Positions 24,136-40,512 are shown, numbered from the stretch's first letter. The stretch is 64,000 bases of DNA from Nectonema munidae (GCA_030549495.1 JAUIRK010001052.1:2170001-2234000), one strand, 5' to 3'. Numbers and translations: made by a program. Notes: generated from the sequence alone by a model not told the origin.

Positions 24136-27019
24136 ATTATAGATTCAATAGCAAAATTATTTACAGCTGTATAATGTATAGAAGAAATAACGTAGAGACT
24201 ACGAACCGATCAAGGAATTTTTAGCCAAAAATAGAAGTCGTATTGATACCTAATTTACTCCGAAATGAAATATTTTGACTGAATTATACACCCAAAGTTG
24301 GTTTATTAAATAAATCAAGAAAAAAGTTAGCAAATATATTAAATAAATACTGCAAATATACTAAATAAATACTGTATATAAATTAAACTCGTTAGATCGA
24401 ATAGAAGTTAATCTATTACCTAGGATACTTCTACTCTACTTAATAAGTACAGCCGTAACTAATGGGTTAAATCCAATCTTACATAAAGACAAATCTATAG
24501 CATTTACCATTTTCCACAATATCACAAAAGAGTGATAACTTTTAATAACACAAGAAATTTAGCAAATATCTTGGATGTCGTTAGGGTTTATAAGATAAAT
24601 GGAGGAAATTAGATGAGTTCTTGCAGAAATATAATGTATGTGAATTAAATAGAGGTGTGATATGTTTTAGGTGTAAATAAGTTTAGAGGTACGTAAAGTG
24701 CTTTAGAAGTGTTGGTTTTGCGAGAGAGTCTTTGTACGTGATTTAGAAAATATTTGAGTAAGCTGGGCTGCATTAAAAAATTTTAAGTGAGATGATGATT
24801 GGGAAATTTTTAGAAGTAAGATTTTGTTTCAGATTAACGCCTTTGACAATGTTTTGTGAGTTTGAAATAAAGTGTAGTGTGTTGTAGTGTTTTAAATACT
24901 TGGTTTGGATATTTAGTTGAATGCATCAAAGAGGATATTCACCCCGATATATGGGAAGTGTGGTATCGATGGCAGTGAGTAAAATGGAAGGTGTGGACTA
25001 AATGTAGTGGATTATTGTGGGTTGAATGCAAAAAATATTTCAGTTTGGACATTGGTTCAGAAAGTACAGAAATCAAACAATTTTGAAAAGGTTCTCAAAG
25101 AACAAAGATTTTAAATAGGAGATAATTTAGATGTATGTCTTGATATATTTTTGGTGATTGCTTCTTTGACATGTAATTTTTAATGGAAGGCAGTTTGTAA
25201 GAAATTTTAAGATGTTAATAGGGGTGGTATTGTAGGCTCTGGTCAATGTGATGAAGCATAGGCTGTGAGATATCATTATAATGAATGAGAGATATTGGGT
25301 ATTATAAATAAAAACCCATGAAAGGATGTCATATTCGAAGGTAGAAACAAAAATAATTTGTATAAGATCGAGGATTGTTGAATGTTTAGACCTTATTTAT
25401 ATTAGATGACTTTGTAAAGAGAATATTAAGTGGATCAGTATTTAAGGTATTTTAAAGTGGGATGACCATTTGAGGTTTGATTGAAAAGATAGAACTAAGT
25501 ATTTCACAGAGGAAGATGGGTGAAAGAGGTTGTTGTTTAATGTGGTAGGTGAAAGTAAGGGTAATGTGTCAGTGTGAAATGAGTAAATTTAGCAGTGTTA
25601 AATTTTATTTATAATGAATCAGCGGCAAAACATAGTAAGTTAAAAAGTCTGGAATTTGACATTTTTTTCTTTTTTAAGGTTTAATATGAATATAATGTAT
25701 AAAAAATTGTTTAAAATTTCTAAGAGGGGTTCATATATATCAGCGGAGAATGTCCAATAAGCTCCCACTTTGGGGTCCAAAAAGTGAAAGAGAATGAATT
25801 ACTACTAAATAGTATTTTTAAATTTGAAGCAGTGATAAGTAAAGTAATTTTAATTAAATATAAACAGATAATTACGATATTAGTGTCGTATTATGATAAA
25901 ATGATTGCAGGTTAAACAAAGGATTTGTTAATGTCAAGAAAAAGCTGATTATGTTAATTTGGATGATAGTTTTAACACCAGTTAAGAGGATAGTCAGAAT
26001 AAGGCACATTCACGCTTTTGTTGAGGAGGTAAGCAAATTTCAAATAATGAATTTTCTTTGAGGACTTTTATTAAGATTGTTGATAGCAGATGCTACCTCA
26101 GATTGTGTGATTCAATGGAAATATATAAGATGAGTTTAGAAATAAGAACGAGGAGACATGATGGCTTATAGAAAATTTGATCATCTTATCATACAGCACA
26201 GAATCTTGAGGAAAAAGTGTTGAAAGAAAAGACTTTTTAATTAAAAGATCGTTGTTAACGGTGATACAACCTTTTAAGGCGGCATAATTAAGATGACCAT
26301 GTTAAGTTTATTTAAAGGTTGTTTTATTATAAATTGATTAAGAAAACTACTCCAATGTCTATGATGTAGTTTATAGTTAGTTAGTTTGTGTGAAGATATA
26401 TATCTACAAGAAAAGTAAAAAAAATTTGATCAGATGACAAACGGGTATATGAAATATCCAATCTAGTGATGAATTTTGACGTTTTTTTTTGAAATAAAGG
26501 ACATGTTATCATAGGAGAAACTGGTTTTTGTTGATAAATTCTAATAAAAAAGTAGTTATAAAAAAAACCTAATTTTTAAATTTAAATTATTATTAATATA
26601 TGTGGTCTGCCAAGATAATGGGAGACATAAAAATATAAAACAATATTGCCAGTCTTCATTCATACTTAAATATCAGGGTAACTTTTTATCCTAAGCATTT
26701 ATCTAATATATTTTTAATTTCAAGTTATTATTTGTAAAAAAATTCAATTTCTCTGTATTTGTGTATATTTGGGTAAAAAGTCCTACCGATGGAACGGTGG
26801 GAAAATAAGATGTATGATTTTTTGATATATATAATGGCAAACATATTTGGAATGTAAAGTATTGAACAGGTTTGACCAAGCGGTTGTAGTTAATGTTTGT
26901 GTTGAGAATATTCAAGATGAGATTTAATTAATAAAATGGTTATTTTAAAAATAAAAATTTAATTTTTTTAAAAATAATTTTACTAATTTAGTGATATCAT
27001 ACAACGATTTTAAATCTAA
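24136..27019. other. AT-rich stretch without recognised gene; C-poor plus strand
   Basis: No exon, RNA gene or transposon could be recognised. From about 24590 to 26100 the plus strand has many G and few C, an obvious strand asymmetry. The only open frame of note (26703-26915, minus) resembles nothing known to me. Confidence 0.5.
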
Positions 27020-28010
27020 TTTCATTATAACATTTATGGATTTAAAAAAAAATTAAATTTTGATCATAAGAGTTTACAACTTCTGAATTCATATTTGTCA
27101 AACAAATCATATTGCACACTGGTTGATGTTAGCATGTCTGATTTTATTATCACGAAAAAAGTCCTACTACTGGGTTTCTTACTAAGCCCTCTTCTTTTTA
27201 ATTTGTATATGAACGATCTAATTCAGTTTTCATATCATCCTAATGCACTAATATTTCTATCTGCTGACATTTTTACAATTTTTTTTCATGCATCTCACGA
27301 AGCAATTATTAAAATCAACCAAGAAGTACAAAACAAAATTAAAGACTAGTGCGAAATTAATGGTATGACTTTGAACATTTCTAAAACTAAAACTATTGGT
27401 TTCTCTCCTATTTTCAGAGGCCCACTCAAAAGCGCTACTCTATTATCCTATTTGGACAACTCAATCAATTTGCTTGGATATGAACTTTGCTCTTCTTTCA
27501 ACACACACTCACACTTTTCCAAACTTTTGAATCGATCTAGTTTCATTCTTTCTATTCTTAAATCCAACTTTCACTTTTTGTGTTCTAACGTCAAAACAAC
27601 TCTCGTTCATAGCTACATTTTAAGTAACTTTAATTATGGTATTGAAACTTTTTACTCTCTTCTTCACTAATTAATAATGCTATAAAGTTTATTTTCAATC
27701 GCAGGCATTGCAAAGACCTTCAGATCAATCACTTTACTGATCCCAACATCCTGCCAGGTGATTATTTTCTCAACTATAATTTCTTAATCACTGTTTTTAA
27801 GAATATCAACTCAAACCAAAAACCTGAATTTTGTTTGAACAAATTTTATAACCTTCCTACCTCAAGATCAAAAAATCAAACGCTCAAAAAAAATACACTT
27901 CCTGTACTGCGTCCACTTTTAACAACCTTCCAAAAAGGCTCAGAAGTATAACTCAATTGTCTCTTTTCAAAAAGACACTATTTTCTCATCTTATTTCTCT
28001 TTCATAGATT
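27020..28010 (+). pseudogene. LINE reverse transcriptase, C-terminal half
   Basis: Recognisable pieces in order: LLNSYLSNKSYCTLVDVS, then GFLLSPLLFNLYMNDL (the counterpart of the usual QGSVLSPLLFNLYINDL), then LIFLSADIFTIF where a YADD-type catalytic motif would lie, then CEINGMTLNISKTKTIGF and SYILSNFNYGIETF. The catalytic Asp pair is degraded. There is an in-frame TAG at 27347-27349, and the frame changes after 27670. Downstream, NRRHCKDLQINHFT and similar stretches continue the protein to about 28010. The copy is dead. Confidence 0.75.
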
Positions 28011-28127
28011 TAAAAAAAATTGGTTTTGTCATATTTCTTTTTTTTGTTATTTTACAGTGTCTCACTATATTTGTTGCTTTTTGTTGTAGCAAATCTTAAT
28101 TGAAAAATTGAATTGAATTGAATTGAG
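27020..28127 (+). mobile_element. 5'-truncated LINE (CR1/Jockey-like)
   Basis: The 3' part of a non-LTR retrotransposon: reverse transcriptase remnants (27020-28010), a short 3' untranslated region, and a terminal run of TTGAA repeats (about 28098-28126), a tail type seen in CR1/Jockey-group LINEs. It is heavily 5'-truncated, as is usual for LINE insertions. A SINE and then a hAT element follow directly downstream. Confidence 0.75.
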
Positions 28128-28252
28128 TCGGTTGTTGGTTGTGTGGATATCAAAGCTAGCCATTTGGCTATGTGTTAGTAAGAAAAGTTGGGAGCTTTTG
28201 GGATCGAAAATCTTTAACATATAGGTTGATGGTACAACCTAACAACTATTAT

Positions 28253-28416
28253 AAGCGTGAGTGAGGTTGGTTAGTGGGTTTAGATAACTCAAGGTCTTGG
28301 GTTCATCCCTCATCAAGCCTACTTTCTCATAGTTCGATACAAGCGGCGCAATTATGCCTTCTCGATGAAAACACCCCACGGTAGCTTTACCTTTGATGCT
28401 CAATGAGAAACTTATT
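28253..28416 (+). mobile_element. tRNA-derived SINE, copy 1
   Basis: The head GCGTGAGTGAGGTTGGTTAG and the later GGTCTTGGGTTCATCCCTCA look like RNA polymerase III A and B boxes. The body AAGCGGCGCAATTATGCCTT and the 3' end CCCCACGGTAGCTTTACCTT are shared with the reverse complement of 63371-63530 and, more distantly, with 43640-43795. Confidence 0.8.
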
Positions 28417-28696
28417 TTGCCTTAAATTTATAGCGAGATTTCTTAATCTATAGATCAGGGGTAGGCAACCTCCGGCCCGCGGGGCAAATACGGCCCGCCA
28501 AACATTTTCATCCGCCCCGCCGATCTTTTAATTTTAGTTAATAGAATCTGGCCCGCATACCTACAAGAAATTAAAATAAGATGTTTTTTGATTATCAGCA
28601 TTAGTACTATATAATAATAAGGTTGCATTGCAGCCTTTTTATGTATTTGTTTTCGTACTATACGAGCTATATTTTCAAGAAATCTTTCATATGTGA

Positions 28697-28970
28697 CAGG
28701 GGAGTAACTAATTTGTGCCAACTAGGGTATTTTGTGCCAACTACGTGAAAAATATAGTTTTCTTCAAAAAAATTTGGAAATAAGTTTAAACCATAGTAAA
28801 TAAGATTTTCTAAAAGTTTTATCATAAATCTTCAAGTAGATTTTTTTTAATTCGATAAAATCTCTTTTTTCTAGTTTTTTTATTTTATCCGACATGTTTT
28901 TTAAATTATTTATCAATCTTTTCAAGACTATTCTTTCAAAGAAAAATGAACATTTAATTTTTAAAAGGAA
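28697..28970 (+). repeat. MULE-2 left TIR
   Basis: The phrases TTTGTGCCAACTAGGGTATT and CCGACATGTTTTTTAAATT are inverted at 37020-37284. Shared sequence extends to about AACATTTAATTTTTAAAAGG near 28950-28970. Confidence 0.88.
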
Positions 28971-31599
28971 TTCAAACTAAAGCAAGAGAAATTACAAAGT
29001 TAACTTTTTTTCTTTATTATTAATATCTGTTTTTAATTCGCGTGTTTATTTTAAATTAGTTAAGTACTTTTTAATTAAATTTGTAATGTAAGGGGCGAGA
29101 GTAAGGTTTGGCTCGATGCCTGCTTTAATTCAATCGGACACCAAAGCTTTCTTGCTCTTAATTTCACATTAGATTTGGAATTATCACTTCTCGATAAAAA
29201 CGTATTATTGAAAACTATTGAAGATTATTATTTTTGTGGTAATATACTTCAATTTTAAAAATCGCTTATAAAATTTTTGAATTTTTTATTCATTTATTTT
29301 TACTATAATTATATCAGCATTTCTTATTTTATCGTTCTCTTCCAAGTTATAACAATCAAGATCTGAATATTTACGAATGAAAAAATATTCTATTAACTCT
29401 TATATTTAGCATCCACATACAAAATACATTTTAATTCTAAAGAATATATACCATTTCATAAAAATTTAATTTTTCGCTCAAACTAACAATCTTCATAACA
29501 ATTTTCACAGGTCATAATCTAAATTGACATAATCCCAACTTTTTAAATTCTTTTCATAAAATTAATAATGAAAACTTTTCAAATATATAGTCAAAAATAA
29601 TATGATACCCAAAATATTATCATGCATGGATATTAGTTTATTTTTGATAATTTTTTTGTTCCCACTATGATGAGACGGGATTCTTTTCAAATATTTTTCT
29701 CTTACATTATTTCACAAAGTATTAAATTTAAAAATTAATTTTGTTTATTTAATTTGTATAATATTAAATTATTTTTAAGAACAGCCATCTTTTCTCTCTT
29801 CCTTTCTCGATGGATATATTTATACAAAATTCTCACAGTTTTCCGAAATTCCGAAGCTTGATAATAGAACAAATATTGATTTCTAAAAGATTGTAAAAGA
29901 TATGTTTACATCTACTACTACAGTGATTTTTATTGATGAATTAAAATTTAATAAATATATTTTTTTTGAATTTCTTATTTTTTAGCTAGAGTTTCCCAAA
30001 ATGATAGTTCAATGCTACTTTATCCACATTTGGATTTTAGCAATACTTGTTCTGTCTTTTGGAAGCATTAAAACTAAAATTTTTATCTTCAATAAACTGT
30101 TCAAATATAGAAACTGATGTTATACTTTTATGAATTAAAATATTCTTTTTTATTTCATTTTCCGTAAAATCAAAATAAAATAATTTATATTGATTAAAAT
30201 ATCTTTTTAGTTTCAAAAAAACCTGAGTACTGAAGTTTCTTAATTTATCAATGTCATATTTTATATTTTTTGATATAATTATACGCCTAAACATTATGCA
30301 TTCAAAGGCCTTGCTTATTTCCAACAATTATTGCAAAATAAAAGCAATTTCGACAGGAATTATTGCAAAATAAAATCAGTTCAAAAAGTATCACCAGAAA
30401 ATACTATTAAGTTGAATTTTTAGTGAAATAAAATAAAATATGCCTTTTTTAGCTCATTTATGTTAAAATTTTATAAGAACTGTAAAAGCCTGAAATTAAC
30501 AAAATAAAAGTTTTCTAAAATATAAATCAAATACAATTTTGCTAAAGTAAAACAGATTCAAATTTCATTATGTTTATTTGAAAAGAATTTAATGATAAGA
30601 GTTAAGTGATATCAAAATTTATATTTATAATATTTATGTGCTAATCTTGAATGTAACGAAAGGTTTTTCAATTAATAAGAAAGTATCAAAAGTTAATTAA
30701 CAAATATGAGAGATGAAATAAAATTAATTCATGTCAATAAATTTTTATTTAATACAAATTTGTTAAAAGAAATTGTGTATTTTATGAGGATGCGCAAAGT
30801 CAAGTGAACGTTTTTGTTATTAGTATAGAAATGCTTATTATACGAGAGCATATTTTTGACATGCATGTTAGATCGCATTATTTTTATGTTTAAAAGAGAA
30901 TCCAATATGGTAAAACATTTTGCAAAACATTACAAGAGTCCAATCCTTTTAAATCTCACTCAGTTAGTTTCTCTCATTTTAATTCTCAAAAATTACCAAA
31001 TTGAAAGAGGTCATACACGGATTCGGCAACATTATCCGATTAGCTTATAGCAAATATAAAGATTTTTTTATGTTTAGGAAAAATAGAATTTTTTCTCGCA
31101 CATTAATAATTCTTTATATGGATTCGTTCTTTTAAGTTAAATGTTTTAAAAAAATTTGATAAGTTCTGTTTTCCAAATATAGAAAATTTTTATAATCAAA
31201 CTTTTCAAAATTTTATTGTTTTTCAATCAACATATAATAAAGAACATTTTAAAAAATTTTATATAAAAATTGAACATATTAAAATTAAACTTTTATATTG
31301 AAGTTATATCACTTGGTTTTGGCTGACTTGCGCATAGAAAACTACATTTGCTGAGTTAGTGCTTTATAATTGTCTTAAATAAAAAAGTCATTAAGGAAAA
31401 TGAATAGTTTAAAGCTTTACCTTATTTGATGTTCTTTTTTAAGGCTGAATGTTTTTCTTCCTGGTTTTGAAGCAATATTTGAACTTTTTTACTATAAGCT
31501 GTCTGTTTGTTGAAACTTTATCCCTTGTCATGGTTAATTGCGGTTTTTGGTGGTTCAATATCTAAAATTTTGGAAGTTTCTTCTCTTTCTTTTTGTTCA

Positions 31600-32346
31600 T
31601 TTGATCCCCTCGGTTTTGATTTTTGATAGAATTACTTATCTGATTTTTTAAATCTCCATAACCATAAAGGGAACTCTTGTCACGTTTCTTGATATCTTAC
31701 TTCGGTATACAGGCTTTCAATTAAATCTAGTATCTTTTACTCTTCCATTCTGTTTGATTTGAGTACATGGTTCATCGATTCACAATTATTATTTTTCCAT
31801 TTATCTGGCAAATATTTGTAATTGTGTTTAGGGATAAAAACTGATTTTTAATTACAGGTAATAATCTTTCAGTTAAATAAGTTCCAAATTTTTTCTCGTA
31901 TATTTTTATCAGTAAACTTTTCTTTGAATTAAAATCTAAATTTGGCAGATCAACTAAACCTGAATTACCAAATTGAATTAACGAATGCCATGGTTTCTCT
32001 ATGTTCATGCATTTTATTTTTAGATACCTTTGTATATTTTTTCTAAAGTCTTTGGCAATATTGAGGGTATGTGGAAAAAAATTTAATAGCCTAACTAAAG
32101 CTTTTGTCACTACCTATGATTAAATTACTGTAGTAAGTTCAAAGTTGAATCGGTTCATATAAGTGATGAGAGAATTTTGAAATGATTCAATTCCATCCCA
32201 ATGTAATATATGGGACCAAGGATAGGTACAACTTCTTTACTTTTTTTGAGTTTTGTTGTCAAAAACGTGAGTAACAAGCAACTTCCTAAAATGTTTAACC
32301 CAGTTTGTAGTTTGCTTAGATGTATAGCTGATTTTGGGTATAACAA
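31600..32346 (-). pseudogene. MULE-2 transposase remnant
   Basis: Read on the minus strand: CMNIEKPWHSLIQF, then GLVDLPNLDFNSKK, then KFGTYLTERLLPVI, and shortly after YLPDKWKNNNCESMNHVLKS near 31750-31825. The pair GLVD...F and W..NNCES.NH.LK is characteristic of the C-terminal half of animal MULE transposases, as I recall them. The frames are interrupted several times and the N-terminal catalytic part is not recognisable. The assignment rests on these short motifs. Confidence 0.55.
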
Positions 32347-32981
32347 ATTATATTAGGAAGTCCATTAGTATTAAAAGTCTTTCTTTCAAAATGGGTGTCA
32401 GTTGTTACTACTATACTTTGTATTTATTGGCGATTTGTTATTATATGCATGTAACAATTTTTTCCAGTATATATTTAATATTTCTTGGCTTTGAGGTTCT
32501 AGGTTTCCTTTTGAGATTCAAGCTTTTAGATAAATTTTTTTACATGTTTTCTTTTTTTCAATTGTTCCAATCCTCCTTTATTGCTGGTTGGTTCTCACAT
32601 ATTCTTGAGTTGCTTTTTAAATTTCCTGATAAGAACGTTCTAAACCGTTCCAATATACCTCATAAATAAATTCTGCACCTTTTCAATCCAGAAATTCTTC
32701 TTTTAAAAGTCCTTGCGTTTTAATTCTTCTAATAATGCACCAATGTAATAATTTTTGCATTATCGGCTCTGGATTCATTGAAATAAATTTTTGTTCTTTA
32801 TATATCCAAAAAGTTCCTTATTTTTTAATAAACAACAATTCATTATTTAAGTTTAAAAAATACCCTTTTTCTGTGTAGTTTTAGTCCAAACTCCAAGTTA
32901 TCAAGAAAGTTCTTTGATCATTTTTATCTTTATGAATTATTTTTGTTTTAAAATAAACATTTTCTATAAAATAGTCTAGAA

Positions 32982-35449
<2,468 letters not shown>

Positions 35450-35457
35450 GTCTAGAA

Positions 35458-37019
35458 TAACGCCGGAATAACAGAAATCAGAAGAAAAGAGCTCGTTTAT
35501 AACTACTCGGCTAGATAAAAATTTGTTACTTAATGATTTCAGTTGTTTTCCATTAAAAATATTTAAAGATTCAATAAATTCAGTGCTATCTTCATTAGAG
35601 GCAAGATAGGTATGGTCTTTTAAGGGAGAAGGTGTTATTTTATTATTAAAAATGTGTGAATCGGGCTTGGCTTAGTTTTCATTTCATTGCTGTACTGATT
35701 TTGAGTGAAATCAGCAAAACTTAATATTAATATCTTAATCTTACAAACTTAGAATTAATAGCAGACAAGTTTTACAATAAGACAGGAAAAAGTTAAGCAA
35801 TATTTATTTATTATTATAAGAAAAAATCGATGTAATATCTACTCGGTTAAAATAAACAAAATGCAGATAAGTAACACCCAAATCAGTTTGCAGGATATAA
35901 GGGCTGGCTGTAGTACAAACAAGGACGTAAAATTGTGCGAATTTTGATATTTTCGCAACGACTGAATTAAAGTGTTGTCCATGAGAAATGAGTCCTAAAT
36001 AATTGAAAGAAGGAATTTAATGACAAAATAATCGGACTGTATAACAAGATTTATAAATTTAGAAAACAACATAAACTTCCATTTGCTTACTTTTAACATT
36101 TACTTTTTATTAAAGGCAGTAGTATATAAGTTATTGATTTATATTTGAAGAAAGCACCTACATGGTATACGTATAATATAGAAAGAAAAAATGTAAAACA
36201 GAAGTAATGTGATTTATTAAGATAAAAGAAGAAAGATTTCAAATTGTTTCTAGAAGTAAACCCAAGTTGATGCCCTAAGACGAGTAATACTCAAAAAGAA
36301 ATGAGATATTATTTTTTGAACGTTTAGGGCTTTAGAACAAACCTAAGTCGTTGTAGTTTGAAGAGAAGAAAAAATATATACTCAATCAAACAATTTAGTA
36401 GAATCTAGATAAATAGAAATATGTATGTTAACACCGTTATGAATATAGAAAGTATGTTAGTTTGCCTTTCAGTGAAGGAAAGCTATTAAAATCTAACTGA
36501 TTGGGAATATAATTGTAAGTTTTTCAACAAAATAAATATGTTAATTAAATATTTTTTTATCAAATATTACAAATGACTTTTTACGAGTATTTATTTAAGG
36601 AATATGTCAGTGGTCTTAAAACTACTTTCTTAAGTCAAACAAAAAAAAGAAGAGAAAAGGGAAAGAAAAGAATGAGTAGGATAGATGTTCTAACAGAGTA
36701 AATATAAAGATGATAATATGAAACATGCTAATTAATATAGGATCTATCAATGGTTTGTATGTGAAACTGTATATTATTAACACATTATGTTTACTATTAT
36801 GTGTATATATAAGATATATAGAAAAGCATAGCTGGCTTGGTATAATATGTCTATAACTTAAAATTAAATCTATAAGAATTAAAAAGGAAAACTATTAAAA
36901 GTGAAGAACACAAAATACTTTCTCAAATATAATTTTTTAAAACTAGATACTTTATTAAAAGTAAAAACTAGATTTTAAAATACATTGTTATAAAAGAAAT
37001 AAATACTTTTATATTCTCC
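35458..37019. other. AT-rich interior of MULE-2, nothing recognised
   Basis: No coding signal or repeat family recognised. AT-rich throughout. Confidence 0.5.
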
Positions 37020-37284
37020 TTAGCCCTTTTAAAAATTAAATGTTAAAAAAAATTGTCTTGAAAAGATTGATAAATAATTTAAAAAACATGTCGGATAAAA
37101 TAAAAAAACTAGAAAAAAGTGATTTTATCGAATTAAAAAAATCTACTTGAAGATTCATGATGAAACTTTTAGAAAATCTTATTTACTATGGTTTAAACTT
37201 ATTTCTAAATTTTTTTGAAGAAAACTACATTTTTCACGTAGTTGGCACAAAATACCCTAGTTGGCACAAATTAGTTACTCCCTG
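37020..37284 (-). repeat. MULE-2 right TIR
   Basis: The reverse complement of 28697-28970, ending ACAAATTAGTTACTCCCTG. Confidence 0.88.
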
Positions 37285-37546
37285 TAAGACAGCATGTGTT
37301 TGGTAGAGACTGATTCATCATACACATCTGATATCAATTGTAATGGAGTATTTTCAAGAGAGCAAACATAACAACAGATGCCCTCTGCGCTTAACTGATT
37401 TTCATGAATTTATAGTGAATTTACAGTGTATCATAATATACTCATGTAGCAACTAAATTTTAATTTTTCAATTCTACAATAATTAAAGAAGATTAAGCTT
37501 TGTGATATTTTGTTTTTTTGTATAATAATAATTTTTATTCAAGCTA

Positions 37547-39363
37547 ATGTCTGTCGTCCCGCCTGTTAAGAAGAGAAAGGTTGATCTCGAGGGTAGAACG
37601 TTCAACCCTAAGTGGGAAAGGTATTTTTAATAGAGCGCTTTGGACATGCACAATGTCTCATATGTTTGAAAAAATTAGCTGTTCTAAAAGAATACAACGT
37701 AAGACGTCACTGGGAGACAGAACATGGCTCTTCAAAGTTCGCTTCGATGTCTGCTGTTGAACGAAAAGTTTCAATTGATAAACTGAAAAGCAACCTGGAG
37801 AAACAATTTTCTCTTTTTCACAAGCAGAATGTTGAGGCGGAAAATGAAACACGCGCCAGCTACGAAGTCTTCAAAATCCTCGCTTACCGAATGAAACCAT
37901 TCACAGATGGAGAAATCATTAAATAATGCTTTCTTGCTGTAGTGGATTCCATCTGTCCCGAACAGCGTTCTGCTGTTGAGAAAGTGAGTCTTTCTTCCCG
38001 TACTGTTTGCCGCCGCATTGAAGATATGTCCGACAACGTAAACGACTCACTTAAAACACGTATCTCGAAATTTGAAACATTTTATCTTGCTTTGGATGAA
38101 AGCACAGACAGAAAGGACACAGCACAGTTGTCTATTTTTATTTGAGGTGTTACTCAAAATCTTCAAGTTTTTGAGGAATTCTTCCAACTTATCCCACTTC
38201 GCGACACTGTCACGGGACAAAATATTTTTTCAGCGTTGCTTCGATGTGTTGACGAGTACTCTTTGGATCTTTCCCGTCTTGTATGTTTGACAACTGACGC
38301 TGCTCCAGCAATGGTTGGAGAAAAAAAAGGCGCAACTTCGCTGCTTATTCGTCATTGTGAAACTGCTGGGTACACTCAACCTATTCATAAAATCCAATGT
38401 ATCATCCATCAAGAGACATTGTGCGCCAAGTCTGCCAATTTCGCTGATGTAATGTCTATTGTGATTAAGGTTGTAAATTCCATTTTATCCCGAAGCCTTA
38501 ACCATCGTCAATTCCAAGCCCTTTTTGACTGTGTAAAGGAGCAGTATAACGATCTTTACTTCTGTGAGGTACGATGGCTAAGTCGTGGGGCTATGCTGTC
38601 TCGGGTAAGCGATCTACAGCAAGAAATTGCTACTTTTTTACATCAAAAAAATCTTCCATACGCTGAAAATTTCTCAGATCCAAAATGGCTAGCTCGTTTG
38701 GCCTTTCTTACGGACATAACAACACATCTGAACTCACTAAACTTAAAGCTACAAGGTAAAGGCATTCTTGTCACCGACATGTTTGCGCGGAATTACTGAC
38801 GTTGAGGTTAAACTGCGCCTTTGGGAAGCTCAATTGACTTCAGGACAATTTACACATTTTTCTCATCTTGTTGCATGTGTTCCTGCGAATATAGACCAGG
38901 ACGCCTGCGTTAGTGTTATCAAAATACTGCGTGAAGAATTTGCTACCCGTTTAGCAGCACTAAGATTGTTAAGTACAAACTTCAAGCTTTTTACTTCTCC
39001 ATTTGACTTCAATGTGGAAGACGCTCCTGCATCTCTGCAGATGGAGTTGGTGGAACTACAGTGCGATGAGAAATTGAGAGTAAAGTTCAGCTTGTCATCT
39101 CCTCTATTTTTCTTTCAAAATTTTGTTTTTCCTACTAACAATTTCCCAAATTTAATTACGCATATTCAAAGAGTTGTGACTATGTTCGGTAGCACTTACT
39201 GCTGTGAGCAGTTATTTTTGAAAATTACACCAAGTCTTACCTTCGCTCTCAACTCTGAGACCGCCACCTTAATGACGTTCTTAGGTTGTCTACCTCAAGC
39301 ATTGATCCAGACATCACAAAACTTCTTAATAGAAAACAGTACCAACAGTCTCATTGATTTGTA
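37547..39363 (+). pseudogene. hAT-1 transposase (GTF2IRD2-like), several frame breaks
   Basis: ATG at 37547 gives MSVVPPVKKRKVDLEG with a basic nuclear-signal-like stretch. A BED-like zinc finger follows: CLICLKKLAVLKEYNVRRH with a later H. Next comes RMKPFTDGEIIK, then FYLALDESTDRKDTAQLS (first catalytic Asp), VCLTTDAAPAMVG (second), CIIHQETLCAK, LNHRQFQALFDCVKEQYNDL, VRWLSRGAMLSRV, and C-terminal FATRLAALRLLS and MFGSTYCCEQLFLKI (dimerisation region). Breaks: a frame change near 37620, an in-frame TAA at 37924-37926, a TGA near 38143, and a frame change near 38790. The length, about 600 residues, is normal. It is more decayed than its relative at 53853. Confidence 0.88.
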
Positions 39364-39658
39364 GTTTTGAATAAATTACTTTTTGTTTTTACCAATTATT
39401 ATTATTTAATGATAAAGCATGTAAAAATGTATTATAAATATTATAAAAATTAAAGTAAATTTGATATTTTGCTTCTTTAGCCCGTGAGCTCATTTCAAAT
39501 GTCCCATTTGGCCCTCACCCTGAAAAGATTGCCTACCCCTGCTATAGATCATTATAAAAACTTAATTTATAAGATATTCTATATAGATATTGAGCCTATT
39601 TTTTGCCACTTATGCTGGGAGATAGTTTGTGGAAAGAATAACTGATGAAAAATTTGAT

Positions 39659-39695
39659 GGTGCTAAAGTGCCACGATTTGAGGCACTTTAGCACC
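39659..39695 (+). other. Perfect 14-bp stem hairpin
   Basis: GGTGCTAAAGTGCC and its exact reverse complement GGCACTTTAGCACC are separated by 9 bases. It lies about 110 bases beyond the hAT-1 target duplication in otherwise featureless AT-rich DNA. It may be a transposon end, a structured RNA or chance; no run of T follows. Confidence 0.8.
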
Positions 39696-39956
39696 CTTAT
39701 TACATTATAATCAAAACGGAATAGCTTTAGCAAGTAAAATTAGGATATGTAGAATTAAAACCCTTATATTTTCTAAATCTTGAATAACAAGCCAAACTTA
39801 TTTAGATTTTTATCAAATAGTTTAATTATTCTTTAATCGGATCGAAGGGCCATAACTTGACAAATTAAAGAAAGCCACAATCAAAAATCGAATCTGGGGT
39901 GACCGAATCAAAGAGGAGGCCCTCTATCTACCGTTAAGTATATATTTTTATAATTT

Positions 39957-39984
39957 CAATTAATCAATCAATCAATCAATATAT
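39957..39984. repeat. (AATC)n microsatellite
   Basis: Four to five tandem AATC units in AT-rich sequence. Confidence 0.8.
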
Positions 39985-40512
39985 TTTTATTAATGTGTTT
40001 AAGCCTTTTTTTTACCGAAATTTAAAATGTCTATGGATCAATCTGATTTTATTTCAGTATTTTTTTTCCTTTATTTTAATAATTTTATTGAACTTAATTA
40101 CAATTTTTACTTTAATAATTTACATTTTTTGTTCTTATATTTATTTATATCATAAGCTTTTGTGGAAACAACATGGAATTTTAATTTAAAAAGGGATAAC
40201 ATATTTTTTTTAATTTGTTTTAACTCTCCCGGGTATAGGACAGAGTTTTTTTAACATTTTTTATCTAACGATTCGCTAAGATAATTTAAAATTACAAATA
40301 TTTAAGATGTTCTTTAATCTTAAAAAAACTTTTTTCATAATTTTACCACTAAAATGGCTAATACAATAAAATTTCTATGCATAAAAGAGTTCTTCATTTG
40401 CTGCTGTAGCAATGCTCATGCAATTTAAAACAGTGTTCAGGTAATTTAAAATCGGACAGGCTTGTGTGTTTCAAAAAGGTCACATTTTATATGTTAACTT
40501 AGCGCATCAGAC

